This document shows positions 16,630-26,283 of a stretch of DNA of 64,000 nucleotides, piece after piece. Position numbers and translations under genes: made by a program. Position 1 is the stretch's first letter. Every line of letters starts with the position of its first letter. The DNA is from Olleya sp. Hel_I_94 (lineage in GTDB: Bacteria; Bacteroidota; Bacteroidia; Flavobacteriales; Flavobacteriaceae), in contig NZ_VISI01000002.1 of NCBI RefSeq assembly GCF_007827365.1, positions 2,175,001 to 2,239,000 on the forward strand. The letters are read 5' to 3'. The notes below the pieces were generated by a model that was given only the letters and a program-made list of their open reading frames with translations, made no database searches and was not told the origin of the DNA.

Positions 16630-17862
16630 TTACATCTTATAAATCCATTCTGCTGGATCCACTGAAGCATCATTTTTATACAAACTAAACCATAAAAGTG
16701 TTTCGCCTTCGCTGTTAGTAAATACCTCTCCTATTTCTTGTTTGGTTACTATTTTATCTCCTGTTTTAACCGATATTTTCTTTAAATTATGGTAAGCAGA
16801 TATGTAATTACCATGCTTTATTAAAACCGTAGGATTACCTCTTTTTTGAATTATAATTTTTAAAACTTCTCCTTTAAAAACAGATCTAACAATAGCATTT
16901 TGCTCTGTAGCAATACGTACACCACTACTGTTTATAGTTAGTGAAGCATCTGTTGGATGACGTTGCACACCATATTTAACTTTAACCAAACCTTTTTCTA
17001 CAGGCCAAACTAATTTACCCTTGTTACTTAAAAAATCTGCTGCTAATAGTTTTGCTTCAGGAGTTAATGCAAACGTACTAGACGCTTTAGTTGTTGTGGT
17101 TTTTGTGCCAGCTTTTTTGTTAGAATTTGCAATAGCCTCTTTAATAATACGATCAATTTCGCGATCAACCTCTCTTGCTTCTTGTTGCTTTTCTTTAATC
17201 TGGGCAGCATACTTATTTAAATCTTTTTTAATAGAAGCCATGATGGTTTCATGCTGCTTCATGTCTACCTCCAAAGCTTTTTGCACCTCTCTGTTTTCTG
17301 CAATCAACTTGTCTTTAGCTGCTTTTTGCTTACCAAGTTCAAGGTTTAAATTTTGAAGTTTTAATGCTTTTTCTTTAATGTTTTCTCCTTGTTGCTTTTG
17401 ATATTTAGAGTACTGATTCATGTACTGTAAACGCTTGTAAGCTTGTCTAAAATTGTTGGAAGACAATAAAAACATAACACGACTTTGGCTGCTTTTATTT
17501 TTATACGTATTCAATATTGTTTTAGCGTAATTGTCCTTTAAAATAACCAACTCATCACGTAATCCAGATATTTTTTTTTGGTTTACAGCAATTTCTCTGT
17601 TAATCAAATTAGCTTGTTGGTTGGTAACCTTAATCAAGTTACGTCTAACGCTTAATTTGTAATTTAAATCTTCAATTAGTGTTGTTTGGCTTTTTTGCTT
17701 GGACTGGTTTTGAAACAGTAAAGCATTGATTTGCTTTATTTGGTTTTTAATTTCAATACGTTTAGCCTCTAATTGATCTATTTTATTTTTTTGCGCTAAA
17801 GCGGAAGTTGTGCCTAATATTGCAAAAAAAGAAACTAGTAATAGTAATTGACGATACTTCAT
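16630..17862 (-). CDS. EnvC-like murein hydrolase activator (degenerate M23/LytM)
   Basis: A secreted protein of 410 aa with a cleavable signal peptide (about 1-23, ending SALAQ). Residues about 25-250 are a long charged coiled coil (KIDQLEAKRIEIKNQIKQIN). The C-terminal LytM domain (about 285-405) starts WPVEKGLVKVKYGVQRHP. In active M23 enzymes the next block reads roughly fHxGiDia and supplies zinc ligands; here it is NSSGVRIA, so ligand His and Asp are missing, while the last block keeps HGNYISAYHNL. Like EnvC, it probably activates an amidase rather than cutting itself. It is the last gene of the six-gene envelope operon, 3 bases after the DUF4292 gene. Confidence 0.87.
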   Translation of the reverse strand: MKYRQLLLLVSFFAILGTTSALAQKNKIDQLEAKRIEIKNQIKQINALLFQNQSKQKSQTTLIEDLNYKLSVRRNLIKVTNQQANLINREIAVNQKKISGLRDELVILKDNYAKTILNTYKNKSSQSRVMFLLSSNNFRQAYKRLQYMNQYSKYQKQQGENIKEKALKLQNLNLELGKQKAAKDKLIAENREVQKALEVDMKQHETIMASIKKDLNKYAAQIKEKQQEAREVDREIDRIIKEAIANSNKKAGTKTTTTKASSTFALTPEAKLLAADFLSNKGKLVWPVEKGLVKVKYGVQRHPTDASLTINSSGVRIATEQNAIVRSVFKGEVLKIIIQKRGNPTVLIKHGNYISAYHNLKKISVKTGDKIVTKQEIGEVFTNSEGETLLWFSLYKNDASVDPAEWIYKM

Positions 17863-17865
17863 AAA

Positions 17866-18639
17866 TTACAACTCTATTTTTTTATAGCCAGAAGGTATAG
17901 TAAAAGGAAAACGTACGTCTTCATTTAATTTTACAGACTTAAGCTCTAGATTAATCTCTAATTGCTCTTCATCTTCTATTGCTAGTATTTTGGTTAGTTC
18001 TGGTAAGGTTTTGTCGTCTATTTTTTGATAAGCTAAATAATCAATATGTAATATGCGCTTATCATTAGGTTGAGAGATTTCTTGAGCGTCCATTTTAAAA
18101 TGCGACGGGTTTACAAATAAAAACAACTCGAACAACTCGCGTTGCTTTTTAGGTTGTAGTATATACGATTTATCGTTTGCAGATAGGTTATATTTATCAT
18201 CGTTTAAGTCAAAAAGCGATTGACCTAATAGCATATTTTGCACCTTATTAAAATCCAAATCTGTACCTAATAGGTTACTTAAATAAGTAAAATCGCCATC
18301 AAAATAAGTATTATCCCATTTGTTATAAAAGGCAACTCTTACTGGCGTAATAAGTACTTTAGCAATCCCTAAATAACTCATCCAGATGGTTTTATCTTTT
18401 TCCATTCTAAAACTTAAAGACACACCTTTTGATTTTTGATTTTGTGTGTAATCTACTTTTAGCTTTCCTGTTAAAGACGTAAAATCTATATTAGCTTTTG
18501 TACTATTTTTAATAAGTTGTTTGACTGATAGTTTAGTATCTACCGTTCCATTAGTCACTAGAGTTTTAGACCCTTTACAGCCAGATACTACCATAGTGAT
18601 TAATAGTATTACAAAAGATATGCGTGTTTTAAATGCCAT
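17866..18639 (-). CDS. DUF4292 family lipoprotein
   Basis: A 257-residue lipoprotein; the signal sequence ends in VVSGC with the lipidated Cys near residue 21. The body, with TGKLKVDYTQNQKSKGVSLSFRMEKD and IWMSYLGIAKVLITPVRVAFYN, matches DUF4292, a Bacteroidota family with a LolA/LolB-like beta fold by general appearance. It overlaps the stop of the TPR gene by one base and is followed 3 bases later by the EnvC-like gene. A role in outer-membrane lipid or lipoprotein handling is plausible from fold and neighbours but not shown. Confidence 0.8.
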   Translation of the reverse strand: MAFKTRISFVILLITMVVSGCKGSKTLVTNGTVDTKLSVKQLIKNSTKANIDFTSLTGKLKVDYTQNQKSKGVSLSFRMEKDKTIWMSYLGIAKVLITPVRVAFYNKWDNTYFDGDFTYLSNLLGTDLDFNKVQNMLLGQSLFDLNDDKYNLSANDKSYILQPKKQRELFELFLFVNPSHFKMDAQEISQPNDKRILHIDYLAYQKIDDKTLPELTKILAIEDEEQLEINLELKSVKLNEDVRFPFTIPSGYKKIEL

Positions 18640-20003
18640 TAGTTTAAACCTTCTAGTTTTTTTGCTTTATCTGTAAACGTTTTTGCTTTAGAAAAATTGT
18701 TAGTAGCAGTATAAGCTTTGGCTAACTGCTTGTAAAAATCAATCTCCATTTTTGGGTCTTCAATTATATAATCCACACCTACTTCCAAGCTATTTATTGC
18801 GTCTTTAGGACGATTTAAATAATTTAAAGCGACACCATTTGCTAAATATAAAACGGGTTGTGATGGAAAAACCTCTAAACCTTCTTCACTTTTTTGATGT
18901 GCTTGATCAAACTGTGATAAGTCTATGTGAAGTAAAATAATGTTTCGTAAAATACCAAAGTTTTCTTCTTCTTTTTGTAACGCTTGCTCGTAAAAATTTA
19001 ATGCTTTTTGCTTTTCGCCTTTTACTAAATAATACTGTGCCAGCTCTACTAAAGTTTTTCCGCTGGATTCTATTTTAGTAAGCATGGACGTGACCTCTAC
19101 CAAATCTTGCTCGTATTGCTGATTTATGCTGACAAATTTTACAAAATCTGCCAATACCTTAATTTTGGATTCTGGGTTAATTTGTGAGCTTTGCAAAGTG
19201 ACTTTCATGGATTGAATAGCCTTTTCATTTTCTCCAGCTTCTAAATAAAACTTATACAAAGCTAAATGTACTAGCTCTGATTTAGGGTTAACTTCCAATA
19301 ATTTTTTTGCGGTTTCAAATGCTTTTTTGGTGTCTCCACTTTCGCTGTAACGATAAATTAATCTTAAATAGGTGTCTTCAGAGTCTGGGTTTTTATCTAC
19401 TCGTTCTTCTAGGTTTTCAATTTGATCTTTTTTACGACCTGTTGCGTTATAAATCCTGTTACGTAACAAGTCACGATCCTTATTAATACCAAGCTCTTCA
19501 TCTAATTCATCTAAAATTTTAAGTGCCTCTTTAAAATCTCCAGTTTGCATATATATATTAGCCAAATCTTCTTTATAATCTGGATGATACTTGACTAATT
19601 GCCTAACTGTTTTTATGGCTTTTTTATATTCTTTTTGATGAATATAAGTACTATACAATTCATCTAAAAACCACTCGTTATCAGGAATTTTGTTGACAGC
19701 TGTTTTTAGCGCATCCTCTGCTGCACCAAAATTTTTAAGTTGGTTATAGTTTTTACCTAATTCAAAATATAAAATAGCTTCAGAATCATCAATTTCTATG
19801 CACTTTAATAAGTTATCTATAGCACGTTGGTAGTTCTCTATTCCTTTTTGTTTTAGGGCTTCAAAAAAGTACTCTTGGTAAGCGTCTGAAACATCTCCTA
19901 AATCATCATCAGGTTTTTTGTCAAAATCAATTTGCGCAGTATTAACCTGCGGAAATAGAAATATCCCTAATATGATAAGTAGTATGTAACCTTGTTTTTT
20001 CAT
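18639..20003 (-). CDS. Secreted tetratricopeptide-repeat protein
   Basis: A 454-residue protein with a signal peptide (about 1-22, FLFPQVNTAQ) followed by around ten TPR units through to the C terminus (for example AILYFELGKNYNQLKNFGAAEDALK, then KEYKKAIKTVRQLVKYHPDY; the first is a longer match broken here for brevity). TPR proteins act as assembly scaffolds; no enzyme domain is present. It sits between a sugar nucleotidyltransferase gene and DUF4292, one base overlapping the latter, which points to envelope assembly. The partner is unknown. Confidence 0.82.
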   Translation of the reverse strand: MKKQGYILLIILGIFLFPQVNTAQIDFDKKPDDDLGDVSDAYQEYFFEALKQKGIENYQRAIDNLLKCIEIDDSEAILYFELGKNYNQLKNFGAAEDALKTAVNKIPDNEWFLDELYSTYIHQKEYKKAIKTVRQLVKYHPDYKEDLANIYMQTGDFKEALKILDELDEELGINKDRDLLRNRIYNATGRKKDQIENLEERVDKNPDSEDTYLRLIYRYSESGDTKKAFETAKKLLEVNPKSELVHLALYKFYLEAGENEKAIQSMKVTLQSSQINPESKIKVLADFVKFVSINQQYEQDLVEVTSMLTKIESSGKTLVELAQYYLVKGEKQKALNFYEQALQKEEENFGILRNIILLHIDLSQFDQAHQKSEEGLEVFPSQPVLYLANGVALNYLNRPKDAINSLEVGVDYIIEDPKMEIDFYKQLAKAYTATNNFSKAKTFTDKAKKLEGLN

Positions 20004-20032
20004 TAATTTGAAGCTTCGCTTTGCTTTAAAAT

Positions 20033-21052
20033 TTATTCTAATACAGAATAATCTCCTATACTAATTTTGGTGAATTTTCCATCAAACTTAACATGGTTAC
20101 CAATCATAGCTTCGTCTAAATTAGCATTTTTAATAGACGTATGGTTTTGTATTAGACTATTTTTAACGGTTGAGTCTTCAATAACACAGTTGTTTCCAAC
20201 CGAAACGTATGGTCCAATTGTTGTGTTTTTAAGCATTACATTCTCGCCAATGTAACACGGTTCAATAATGGTTGCATTTTCGGTTTTAACCGTGTCTGAC
20301 ACTAACTGTTCTTCTCCATCTGCTTTTAAAAAGCCTAACATGCGTTGATTAGTTTCTAAGGTAATGGCTTTATTTCCGCAGTCCATCCACTCGCTAACAA
20401 CACCTGTTTTAAATACTTTGCCTTCAGACATCATCCCTTTAATACCATCATTAATTTGGTATTCTCCACCATGTATAATATTGTTGTCTAAAACAGTTTG
20501 AAGTTGCTTTTTAAGTTGGCTTACTTCTTTAAAATAATAGATACCAATAACAGCTAAATCGCTAACAAACTGTTCTGGTTTTTCAACAAGCTCAATAATT
20601 TCGTTGTTATCGTTTAGCTTAACAACACCATAAGCTTCCGGTTGATCTACTTGCTTAGCCCAAATTACAGCGTCTGCTTCTGGATCCAAATTAAAATCTG
20701 CCCTAATTAACGTGTCTGCATATGCAATTACCGCTGGACCAGATAATGAGTCCTTAGCACACATTATAGCGTGACCTGTTCCTAAAGGTTGGTCTTGTCT
20801 ATAAATAGATGCTTTAGCACCTAAGCTTTTTGCTAAATCCTTTAGGCTAGATACCACGTCGTCACCAAACCAAGCTGGATCGCCTAAAACAAAAGCAATC
20901 TCTGTAATAGGTTGATTTAAAACTTTAGCAATATCCTTAACCAATCTATGGACTATTGGTTGTCCTGCTACTGGAATTAAAGGTTTTGGTACTGTTAAAC
21001 TGTGTGGTCTTAGACGAGAACCTCGTCCTGCCATAGGAACTATTATTTTCAT
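20033..21052 (-). CDS. Sugar-1-phosphate nucleotidyltransferase with beta-helix C terminus
   Basis: A 339-residue enzyme of the glucose-1-phosphate thymidylyl/uridylyltransferase superfamily: N-terminal GRGSRLRP and PKPLIPVAG bind the nucleotide and phosphate, GTGHAIMCAKD and YADTL carry metal-binding residues, and LVEKPEQF is typical. The last about 90 residues (ATIIEPCYIGENVMLKNTT) are hexapeptide repeats of a left-handed beta-helix. No acetyltransferase domain is complete, so a GlmU-type dual function is unlikely. It lies between dut and the TPR gene in one operon. Sugar and nucleotide specificity cannot be read from sequence. Confidence 0.85.
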   Translation of the reverse strand: MKIIVPMAGRGSRLRPHSLTVPKPLIPVAGQPIVHRLVKDIAKVLNQPITEIAFVLGDPAWFGDDVVSSLKDLAKSLGAKASIYRQDQPLGTGHAIMCAKDSLSGPAVIAYADTLIRADFNLDPEADAVIWAKQVDQPEAYGVVKLNDNNEIIELVEKPEQFVSDLAVIGIYYFKEVSQLKKQLQTVLDNNIIHGGEYQINDGIKGMMSEGKVFKTGVVSEWMDCGNKAITLETNQRMLGFLKADGEEQLVSDTVKTENATIIEPCYIGENVMLKNTTIGPYVSVGNNCVIEDSTVKNSLIQNHTSIKNANLDEAMIGNHVKFDGKFTKISIGDYSVLE

Positions 21053-21137
21053 GTTATTAAATGCCTACCTAAGCAGGAATCTTGTTATAGTTAAACTAAT
21101 ATTTTATTTTAAATTAAATTTTTGGCTTACAGTACTT

Positions 21138-21572
21138 TTATTTTGTGCCTGTACTACCAAATCCACCTTCACCTCTATCGGTTTCAGAAAGTGTTTGTAC
21201 TTCTACCCATTCTGCACGTTCATGTTTTGCAATAACTAATTGTGCTATACGCTCGCCATTCTGGATTATAAAATCTTCGTTGGAAAGGTTTACTAAAATA
21301 ACACCAATTTCTCCTCTGTAATCAGCATCAATTGTTCCTGGTGCATTTAATACAGTTACTCCGTTTTTTGCTGCAAGACCACTTCTAGGTCTAACTTGAG
21401 CTTCTAATCCTATAGGCAATTCTATAAACAAGCCTGTTTTAACGATAGTACGTTGTAAAGGCTGCAATTGTATTGCTTCAGTAATATTGGCTCTTAAATC
21501 CATTCCTGCAGACGCTATGGTTTCATAGTGTGGTAATGCATGATTGGATTTATTAATTATTTTAATTTGCAT
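21138..21572 (-). CDS. dut: dUTP diphosphatase
   Basis: Trimeric dUTPase, 144 aa, which converts dUTP to dUMP and keeps uracil out of DNA. All five motifs are present: [34 protein letters not shown] (catalytic Asp in the third block), GERIAQLVI and the C-terminal [10 protein letters not shown] arm. Located in the envelope operon between the flippase and nucleotidyltransferase genes, an arrangement I know from other Flavobacteriaceae. Confidence 0.97.
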   Translation of the reverse strand: MQIKIINKSNHALPHYETIASAGMDLRANITEAIQLQPLQRTIVKTGLFIELPIGLEAQVRPRSGLAAKNGVTVLNAPGTIDADYRGEIGVILVNLSNEDFIIQNGERIAQLVIAKHERAEWVEVQTLSETDRGEGGFGSTGTK

Positions 21573-21613
21573 ATTGTTTATTTGCTTCTGTTTAACCTGA
21601 GTTTCAGGTTAAT

Positions 21614-23041
21614 TTAATTTCTTTTTAATAAACGTTTTATTTCTTTCTTTTCAAAAAGAACTATTAAACCCAAAAATACTAAAACTATAATAGTATTAAT
21701 ATAATAGTTGGCTTTTGTACTTAATGCTACAATAGATAGCGCTACAGCTATAAATAAATAGCCTAAAATTTGCTTTAAATTATAAGGTACCGGATAATGT
21801 TTTTGTCCCAACAAATAAGACAATATCATCATAATCCCGTAAGCTACCAAAGTTGTCCAAGCTGCTGCTATAAAACCAAATTTAGGTATTAAAGTAATAT
21901 TTAAACTAATTGTAACAATTGCACCAACAATAGATAAGTACATACCATATCTGGTTTTGTCCGTAAGTTTGTACCAAATAGCTAAGTTAAAATAAATACC
22001 TAAACATAAATTAGCTAATAATACTATTGGTACGATTTGTATGGCTTGCCAATAGCTAGAATCTGTAACTAACAAGGCTTTAAAAATATCTAAATATGCA
22101 ATTATAAAGACAAACATTAAGCTACCTGCTATTACAAAATACTTCATGATTAAAGCGTAGGTCTGTTTTGCATTTTTTTCTTTTGCATGAGAAAAGAAAA
22201 AAGGCTCTGCACCTAACCTAAAGGCTTGTATAAAAATAGTCATGAACATTGCTATTTTGTAACAACCACTGTAAGCACCATTAATGTCTTTGTCTAATAA
22301 ACTAGGAATGATCCATTTATCAAAATTCTCATTAATAACATATGCTAAACCAGCAATCATAATTGGCCAACCATAATTAATTAATTGTTTAAAAATGGTC
22401 TTACTAAAGTATAACTTGGTTTTGAAAAAGTAAGGTAACAACAATAATAATGTTACTGCACTTGCTGCCAAATTTGCGATAAAAATATATTGGACTAAAT
22501 CCGAAGTATCATACCAAGAAAAAGACATATTAAATTTTGGAATGCACCAAAGGAAAAAATAATTAAGCAAAACATAAATTAATATGTTACTAATTTTAAT
22601 TGCTGCAAATTTAATTGGTCGTCCTGTTGCCCGTAAATACGCAAAAGGAGCCACTACCAATGTGTCTAACACAATGACACCAATTAATAAATTAAAGTAT
22701 TTTTGAGAAATGCCAAACATACTAGATAGTTGTTGACTATAAAGTAGCATCGCTATTAAAAACAAAAAAGTAGTAACAACTAAACTGATAAACGTAGTAG
22801 AAAATATCTTGTCCTTTTCTTTAGATTTTGTAAAAAACCTAAAAAAAGCTGTTTCCATTCCATAGGTAAGCAACACATTAAAAAATGAAGCGTAAATATA
22901 AAAGGTTGTGTTATCAGAAAAGCTTGTGGTTTTTAAATTACCTGTGTGAAGAGGCACTAAAACAAAATTCATAAGACGAGGTAATACAGTTGCTAAACCA
23001 TAAATTATAGTGTCTTTAAAAAACTTTTTTAGTACGCTCAA
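21614..23041 (-). CDS. Oligosaccharide flippase (Wzx/MviN-like)
   Basis: An integral membrane protein, 475 aa, with about 13-14 hydrophobic helices spread over the whole length, of the polysaccharide transporter (MATE/MOP) superfamily. It probably flips lipid-linked oligosaccharides across the inner membrane. The start is a TTG at 23041 (MSVLKKFFKDTIIYG); a stop lies three codons upstream in frame and no ATG is available. It heads the six-gene operon flippase-dut-nucleotidyltransferase-TPR-DUF4292-EnvC-like. The substrate is unknown; the polysaccharide cluster at 49-64 kb contains no flippase within view. Confidence 0.85.
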   Translation of the reverse strand: MSVLKKFFKDTIIYGLATVLPRLMNFVLVPLHTGNLKTTSFSDNTTFYIYASFFNVLLTYGMETAFFRFFTKSKEKDKIFSTTFISLVVTTFLFLIAMLLYSQQLSSMFGISQKYFNLLIGVIVLDTLVVAPFAYLRATGRPIKFAAIKISNILIYVLLNYFFLWCIPKFNMSFSWYDTSDLVQYIFIANLAASAVTLLLLLPYFFKTKLYFSKTIFKQLINYGWPIMIAGLAYVINENFDKWIIPSLLDKDINGAYSGCYKIAMFMTIFIQAFRLGAEPFFFSHAKEKNAKQTYALIMKYFVIAGSLMFVFIIAYLDIFKALLVTDSSYWQAIQIVPIVLLANLCLGIYFNLAIWYKLTDKTRYGMYLSIVGAIVTISLNITLIPKFGFIAAAWTTLVAYGIMMILSYLLGQKHYPVPYNLKQILGYLFIAVALSIVALSTKANYYINTIIVLVFLGLIVLFEKKEIKRLLKRN

Positions 23042-23083
23042 GGTATATTACAATTTGAATTATAAGAGTCCGTGTGAAGTTAA

Positions 23084-23091
23084 CAAAAATA
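23084..23091 (-). promoter_or_regulatory. Possible -7 box of the flippase operon
   Basis: TATTTTTG on the minus strand matches TAnnTTTG, 42 bases before the TTG start at 23041. No TTG -33 is seen at 19-20 bases upstream. Confidence 0.4.
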
Positions 23092-23105
23092 AGGTTTAAG
23101 CTTTA

Positions 23106-23579
23106 TTATTGTTTATTCAGATTTCTTGGTGGTGCACTTGGGTATTGCTCCATTTGTTTTTCGACTAGATTCTCAATCTTTAAGTACTTAGTTGTACCAT
23201 TTTCTGTATAACTAACTACTGCTTCGTTATCCTTTAAGTCAAAAGGAATATCTGATGTATCTACACTATAATCTTTTGGCTGATTGGCATTAGTTGTTAT
23301 ACGTCCAATGTATAAATCAGGAAAATTAGGTTTAGTTTGTAAGGTTACTATATGTCCTCTAAAATATAAACTATCTAATTTTAAATTTTTAGAATTAGAG
23401 TCTATAGGAATAAACACATTTATACCAGAACCACCATCCTTAAGACCTGCTACCCATTTTTGATAGTAGGCTTTATCTGTTTGAAAAGCTGCTTCCTTTT
23501 GAAGTTTTTGTGCGCTAGAGCATTGCATAAATAAAAAACTTGATACTATCGAAAGGCTTAAATACTGTATAAATTTCAT
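23106..23579 (-). CDS. Small conserved lipoprotein, function unknown
   Basis: A protein of 157 aa with signal MKFIQYLSLSIVSSFLFMQC; the lipobox Cys is at residue 20. The mature part has beta-type segments (GINVFIPIDSNSKNLKLDSLYFRGH, where the run continues) and a Pro/Asn-rich end. There are no catalytic motifs. It lies between the flippase operon and the atp operon terminator, on the same strand. I do not recognise a named family. Confidence 0.75.
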   Translation of the reverse strand: MKFIQYLSLSIVSSFLFMQCSSAQKLQKEAAFQTDKAYYQKWVAGLKDGGSGINVFIPIDSNSKNLKLDSLYFRGHIVTLQTKPNFPDLYIGRITTNANQPKDYSVDTSDIPFDLKDNEAVVSYTENGTTKYLKIENLVEKQMEQYPSAPPRNLNKQ

Positions 23580-23629
23580 AATTGTAGGAATTTGTATAAA
23601 GGTAATTAATCAAAAGCTATTCCATAAAA

Positions 23630-23658
23630 AAAACCTTATCCAATTTGAATAAGGTTTT
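23630..23658 (-). terminator. Terminator of the atp operon
   Basis: AAAACCTTAT (23630-23639) and ATAAGGTTTT (23649-23658) form a perfect 10-bp stem; on the minus strand it ends in a run of eight T. It lies 38 bases past the atpG stop. Confidence 0.92.
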
Positions 23659-23695
23659 AATGTATCAAATATTCTACTAAAGTAGAAAAATTGTA

Positions 23696-24556
23696 TTAGT
23701 TATTTAATGCTTCTGCACCACCAACAATCTCTAAAATCTCGTTAGTAATTGCTGCTTGACGCGCTTTGTTATATGTCAACTTAAGTTGATCTCTTAACTC
23801 TGTTGCGTTGTCTGTTGCTTTATGCATAGCAGTCATACGTGCACCATGCTCTGAAGCAAAACTATCTCTAATTCCTTTATATAACTGCGTTTTTAAAGAC
23901 TTAGGTATAAGTTCTTCAACTATTTCTAGTTTAGATGGTTCAAAGATATAATCAGAATTGTTATCTGCTTCACCTTCTATCGGCACAATTGGTAAAAACT
24001 GTTCCGTCATTACTTCTTGTGTTGCTGCATTTTTAAATTTATTATAAACGATTTCGATTTTATCAAATTCGCCTTTAGTAAATTTATCCATTAACATTTC
24101 TGCAATATCTGCAACACTGTTAAAGGTTAAGTCGTCATAAATGGCACTTTGGTTACCAATTACAATTCCTTTTTTAGCAAATGCATCATTCGCTTTTTTT
24201 CCGATAGCTAAGACAGATACTTTTTTACCTGCATAGACATTAGAAATCAAGTGTTGTGTTTGCTTGATAATGTTAGAATTAAAAGCACCACATAAACCTC
24301 TATTAGAAGTTATAGATACGATTAAAACGTTATTAATCTCGCGTTGTTCTGCAAATTTACTTCCAGCATCTTCATCTAAAGTTGCACTTAAACTTTGTAA
24401 AAGTTCAGTTAACTTATCTGAATAAGGACGCATAGCAGTAATAGCATCTTGAGCTTTCTTTAACTTAGCAGCAGATACCATTTTCATGGCACTAGTAATC
24501 TGCATCGTTGAAGATACTGAAGATATTCTATTACGTATTTCTTTTAGATTAGCCAT
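23696..24556 (-). CDS. atpG: ATP synthase F1 gamma subunit
   Basis: The rotor shaft of F1 (286 aa). N- and C-terminal helices form the coiled coil; the conserved N terminus (LKEIRNRISSVSSTMQITSAMKMVSAAKL starts at residue 3) and the C-terminal DNATELRDQLKLTYNKARQA are both intact. Last gene of the operon, separated from atpA by a 104-base gap with a repeat element and a 16-bp hairpin. Confidence 0.97.
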   Translation of the reverse strand: MANLKEIRNRISSVSSTMQITSAMKMVSAAKLKKAQDAITAMRPYSDKLTELLQSLSATLDEDAGSKFAEQREINNVLIVSITSNRGLCGAFNSNIIKQTQHLISNVYAGKKVSVLAIGKKANDAFAKKGIVIGNQSAIYDDLTFNSVADIAEMLMDKFTKGEFDKIEIVYNKFKNAATQEVMTEQFLPIVPIEGEADNNSDYIFEPSKLEIVEELIPKSLKTQLYKGIRDSFASEHGARMTAMHKATDNATELRDQLKLTYNKARQAAITNEILEIVGGAEALNN

Positions 24557-24571
24557 TCTTTATATTATAAA

Positions 24572-24597
24572 GACTCTTCGACACGCTCCGAGTGACA
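24572..24597. repeat. REP-like palindromic element, copy 1
   Basis: A short element with CTTCGACA in a 13-base loop closed by ACTC (24573-24576) and GAGT (24590-24593). A second copy occurs at 26257-26283 with the same loop length, and the third base pair of the stem differs as T-A here and C-G there. That covariation supports a folded element. Confidence 0.65.
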
Positions 24598-24612
24598 TTA
24601 GTTTAATAATTC

Positions 24613-24653
24613 AAATTTATAGTTATAGACGACTAATCTATAACTATAAATTT
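24613..24653. repeat. Perfect 16-bp inverted repeat between atpA and atpG
   Basis: AAATTTATAGTTATAG (24613-24628) and CTATAACTATAAATTT (24638-24653) are exact inverse complements around a 9-base loop. It lies between the atpA stop and the atpG start, so it would fold in the polycistronic mRNA and may set processing or stability. No T-run follows at once on the minus strand. Confidence 0.75.
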
Positions 24654-24660
24654 ATAATTG

Positions 24661-26241
24661 TTATGCTCTATATTTAGCTGAAAGGTCTTTACATACAGCG
24701 ATAAGTGTATCTGTAACCTCGTCAGTTAATTTACCTGCTTTTAAAGTATCTAAAACACCTCTGTGCTTAGCATTTAAGAATTCAAGATAATCTCTTTCAA
24801 ATTCTTTAATTTTATTTACAGGTACGTCTTTTAATAAGTTTTTAGATCCAGCATAAATGATTGCTACTTGATCCTCAACAGTAAATGGATCGTTTTGACC
24901 TTGCTTTAAGATCTCTACGTTACGTTTACCTTTTTCAATTACGTTTAAAGTTACTGCATCTAAATCTGAACCAAACTTAGCAAATGCCTCAAGCTCACGA
25001 TATTGTGCTTGATCTAACTTTAAAGTACCTGATACCTTTTTCATTGATTTAATCTGTGCATTACCTCCAACACGAGATACAGAAATACCTACGTTAATTG
25101 CTGGACGTACACCAGAGTTAAATAAATCTCCATCTAAGAAGATTTGTCCATCTGTAATAGAAATTACGTTAGTTGGGATATATGCTGATACGTCACCTGC
25201 TTGTGTTTCAATAATTGGTAATGCAGTTAAAGATCCACCACCTTTTACGATTGGTTTTAATGATTCTGGTAAATCATTCATCTCTTTAGCAATCGCGTCA
25301 TTATTAATAACTTTTGCAGAACGCTCTAATAATCTTGAGTGTAAGTAAAATACATCTCCAGGATACGCCTCACGTCCTGGTGGACGACGTAATAATAAAG
25401 ATACCTCACGGTAAGCAACAGCTTGTTTTGATAAATCATCAAATACAATTAAAGCTGGTCTACCAGTATCTCTAAAATACTCTCCAATAGAAGCTCCCGT
25501 AAAAGGTGCATAAACTTGCATTGCAGCAGGATCTGATGCATTTGCAGCAACTATTGTAGTATAAGCTAAAGCTCCTTTTTCTTCTAAAGTTTTAGCAATA
25601 AGTGCCACTGTTGACGCTTTTTGTCCAACTGCAACATATATACAATATACAGGCTCACCTGCATCAAAAAATTCTTTTTGGTTTAAGATAGCATCAATAC
25701 AAACTGCAGTCTTACCTGTTTGTCTGTCACCAATTACTAACTCACGTTGACCTCTACCAACTGGGATCATAGCATCAATTGCTTTAATACCTGTTTGTAA
25801 TGGCTCAGTTACTGGCTCTCTGTAGATAACTCCAGGTGCTTTACGCTCTAAAGGCATCTCATAAGTTGTTCCAGTGATTGGTCCTTTACCATCAATTGGG
25901 TTACCAAGTGTATCTACGACACGTCCAACAATACCTTCTCCTACTTTAATAGAAGCAATACGGTTAGTACGTTTTACTGTAGATCCTTCTCTAACTCCTA
26001 CTGAAGTTCCTAAAAGTACAATACCTACATTATCTTCTTCAAGGTTAAGTACGATACCTTCTAAACCACCATCGAATTCTACTAACTCACCATATTGTGC
26101 GTTAGCTAATCCGTAAGCACGTACAATACCATCACCTACTGTTAATACTGTTCCAACTTCGTCTAATGAAGCGCTAGCTTCAAAACCTGAAAGTTGTTGT
26201 TTTAAGATTGCTGATACTTCAGCTGGTTTTACTTCTGCCAT
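24661..26241 (-). CDS. atpA: ATP synthase F1 alpha subunit
   Basis: The regulatory nucleotide-binding subunit of F1 (526 aa). The P-loop GDRQTGKT lies near residue 170, and [26 protein letters not shown] (split in the protein over 290-315) is the conserved alpha signature, with the [14 protein letters not shown] block also present. Repeat elements flank the gene on both sides (24572-24597 and 26257-26283). The catalytic beta subunit gene is not in this window. Confidence 0.98.
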   Translation of the reverse strand: MAEVKPAEVSAILKQQLSGFEASASLDEVGTVLTVGDGIVRAYGLANAQYGELVEFDGGLEGIVLNLEEDNVGIVLLGTSVGVREGSTVKRTNRIASIKVGEGIVGRVVDTLGNPIDGKGPITGTTYEMPLERKAPGVIYREPVTEPLQTGIKAIDAMIPVGRGQRELVIGDRQTGKTAVCIDAILNQKEFFDAGEPVYCIYVAVGQKASTVALIAKTLEEKGALAYTTIVAANASDPAAMQVYAPFTGASIGEYFRDTGRPALIVFDDLSKQAVAYREVSLLLRRPPGREAYPGDVFYLHSRLLERSAKVINNDAIAKEMNDLPESLKPIVKGGGSLTALPIIETQAGDVSAYIPTNVISITDGQIFLDGDLFNSGVRPAINVGISVSRVGGNAQIKSMKKVSGTLKLDQAQYRELEAFAKFGSDLDAVTLNVIEKGKRNVEILKQGQNDPFTVEDQVAIIYAGSKNLLKDVPVNKIKEFERDYLEFLNAKHRGVLDTLKAGKLTDEVTDTLIAVCKDLSAKYRA

Positions 26242-26256
26242 CTTTATTGATATTTA

Positions 26257-26283
26257 GACCCTTCGACAAACTCAGGGTAAGTC
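26257..26283. repeat. REP-like palindromic element, copy 2
   Basis: ACCCT (26258-26262) and AGGGT (26274-26278) close a loop containing TCGACA, between atpH and atpA. It is similar to copy 1 (GAC-Y-CTTCGACA core) with compensatory stem change. The outer GAC and GTC also pair around a two-base bulge. Confidence 0.65.
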
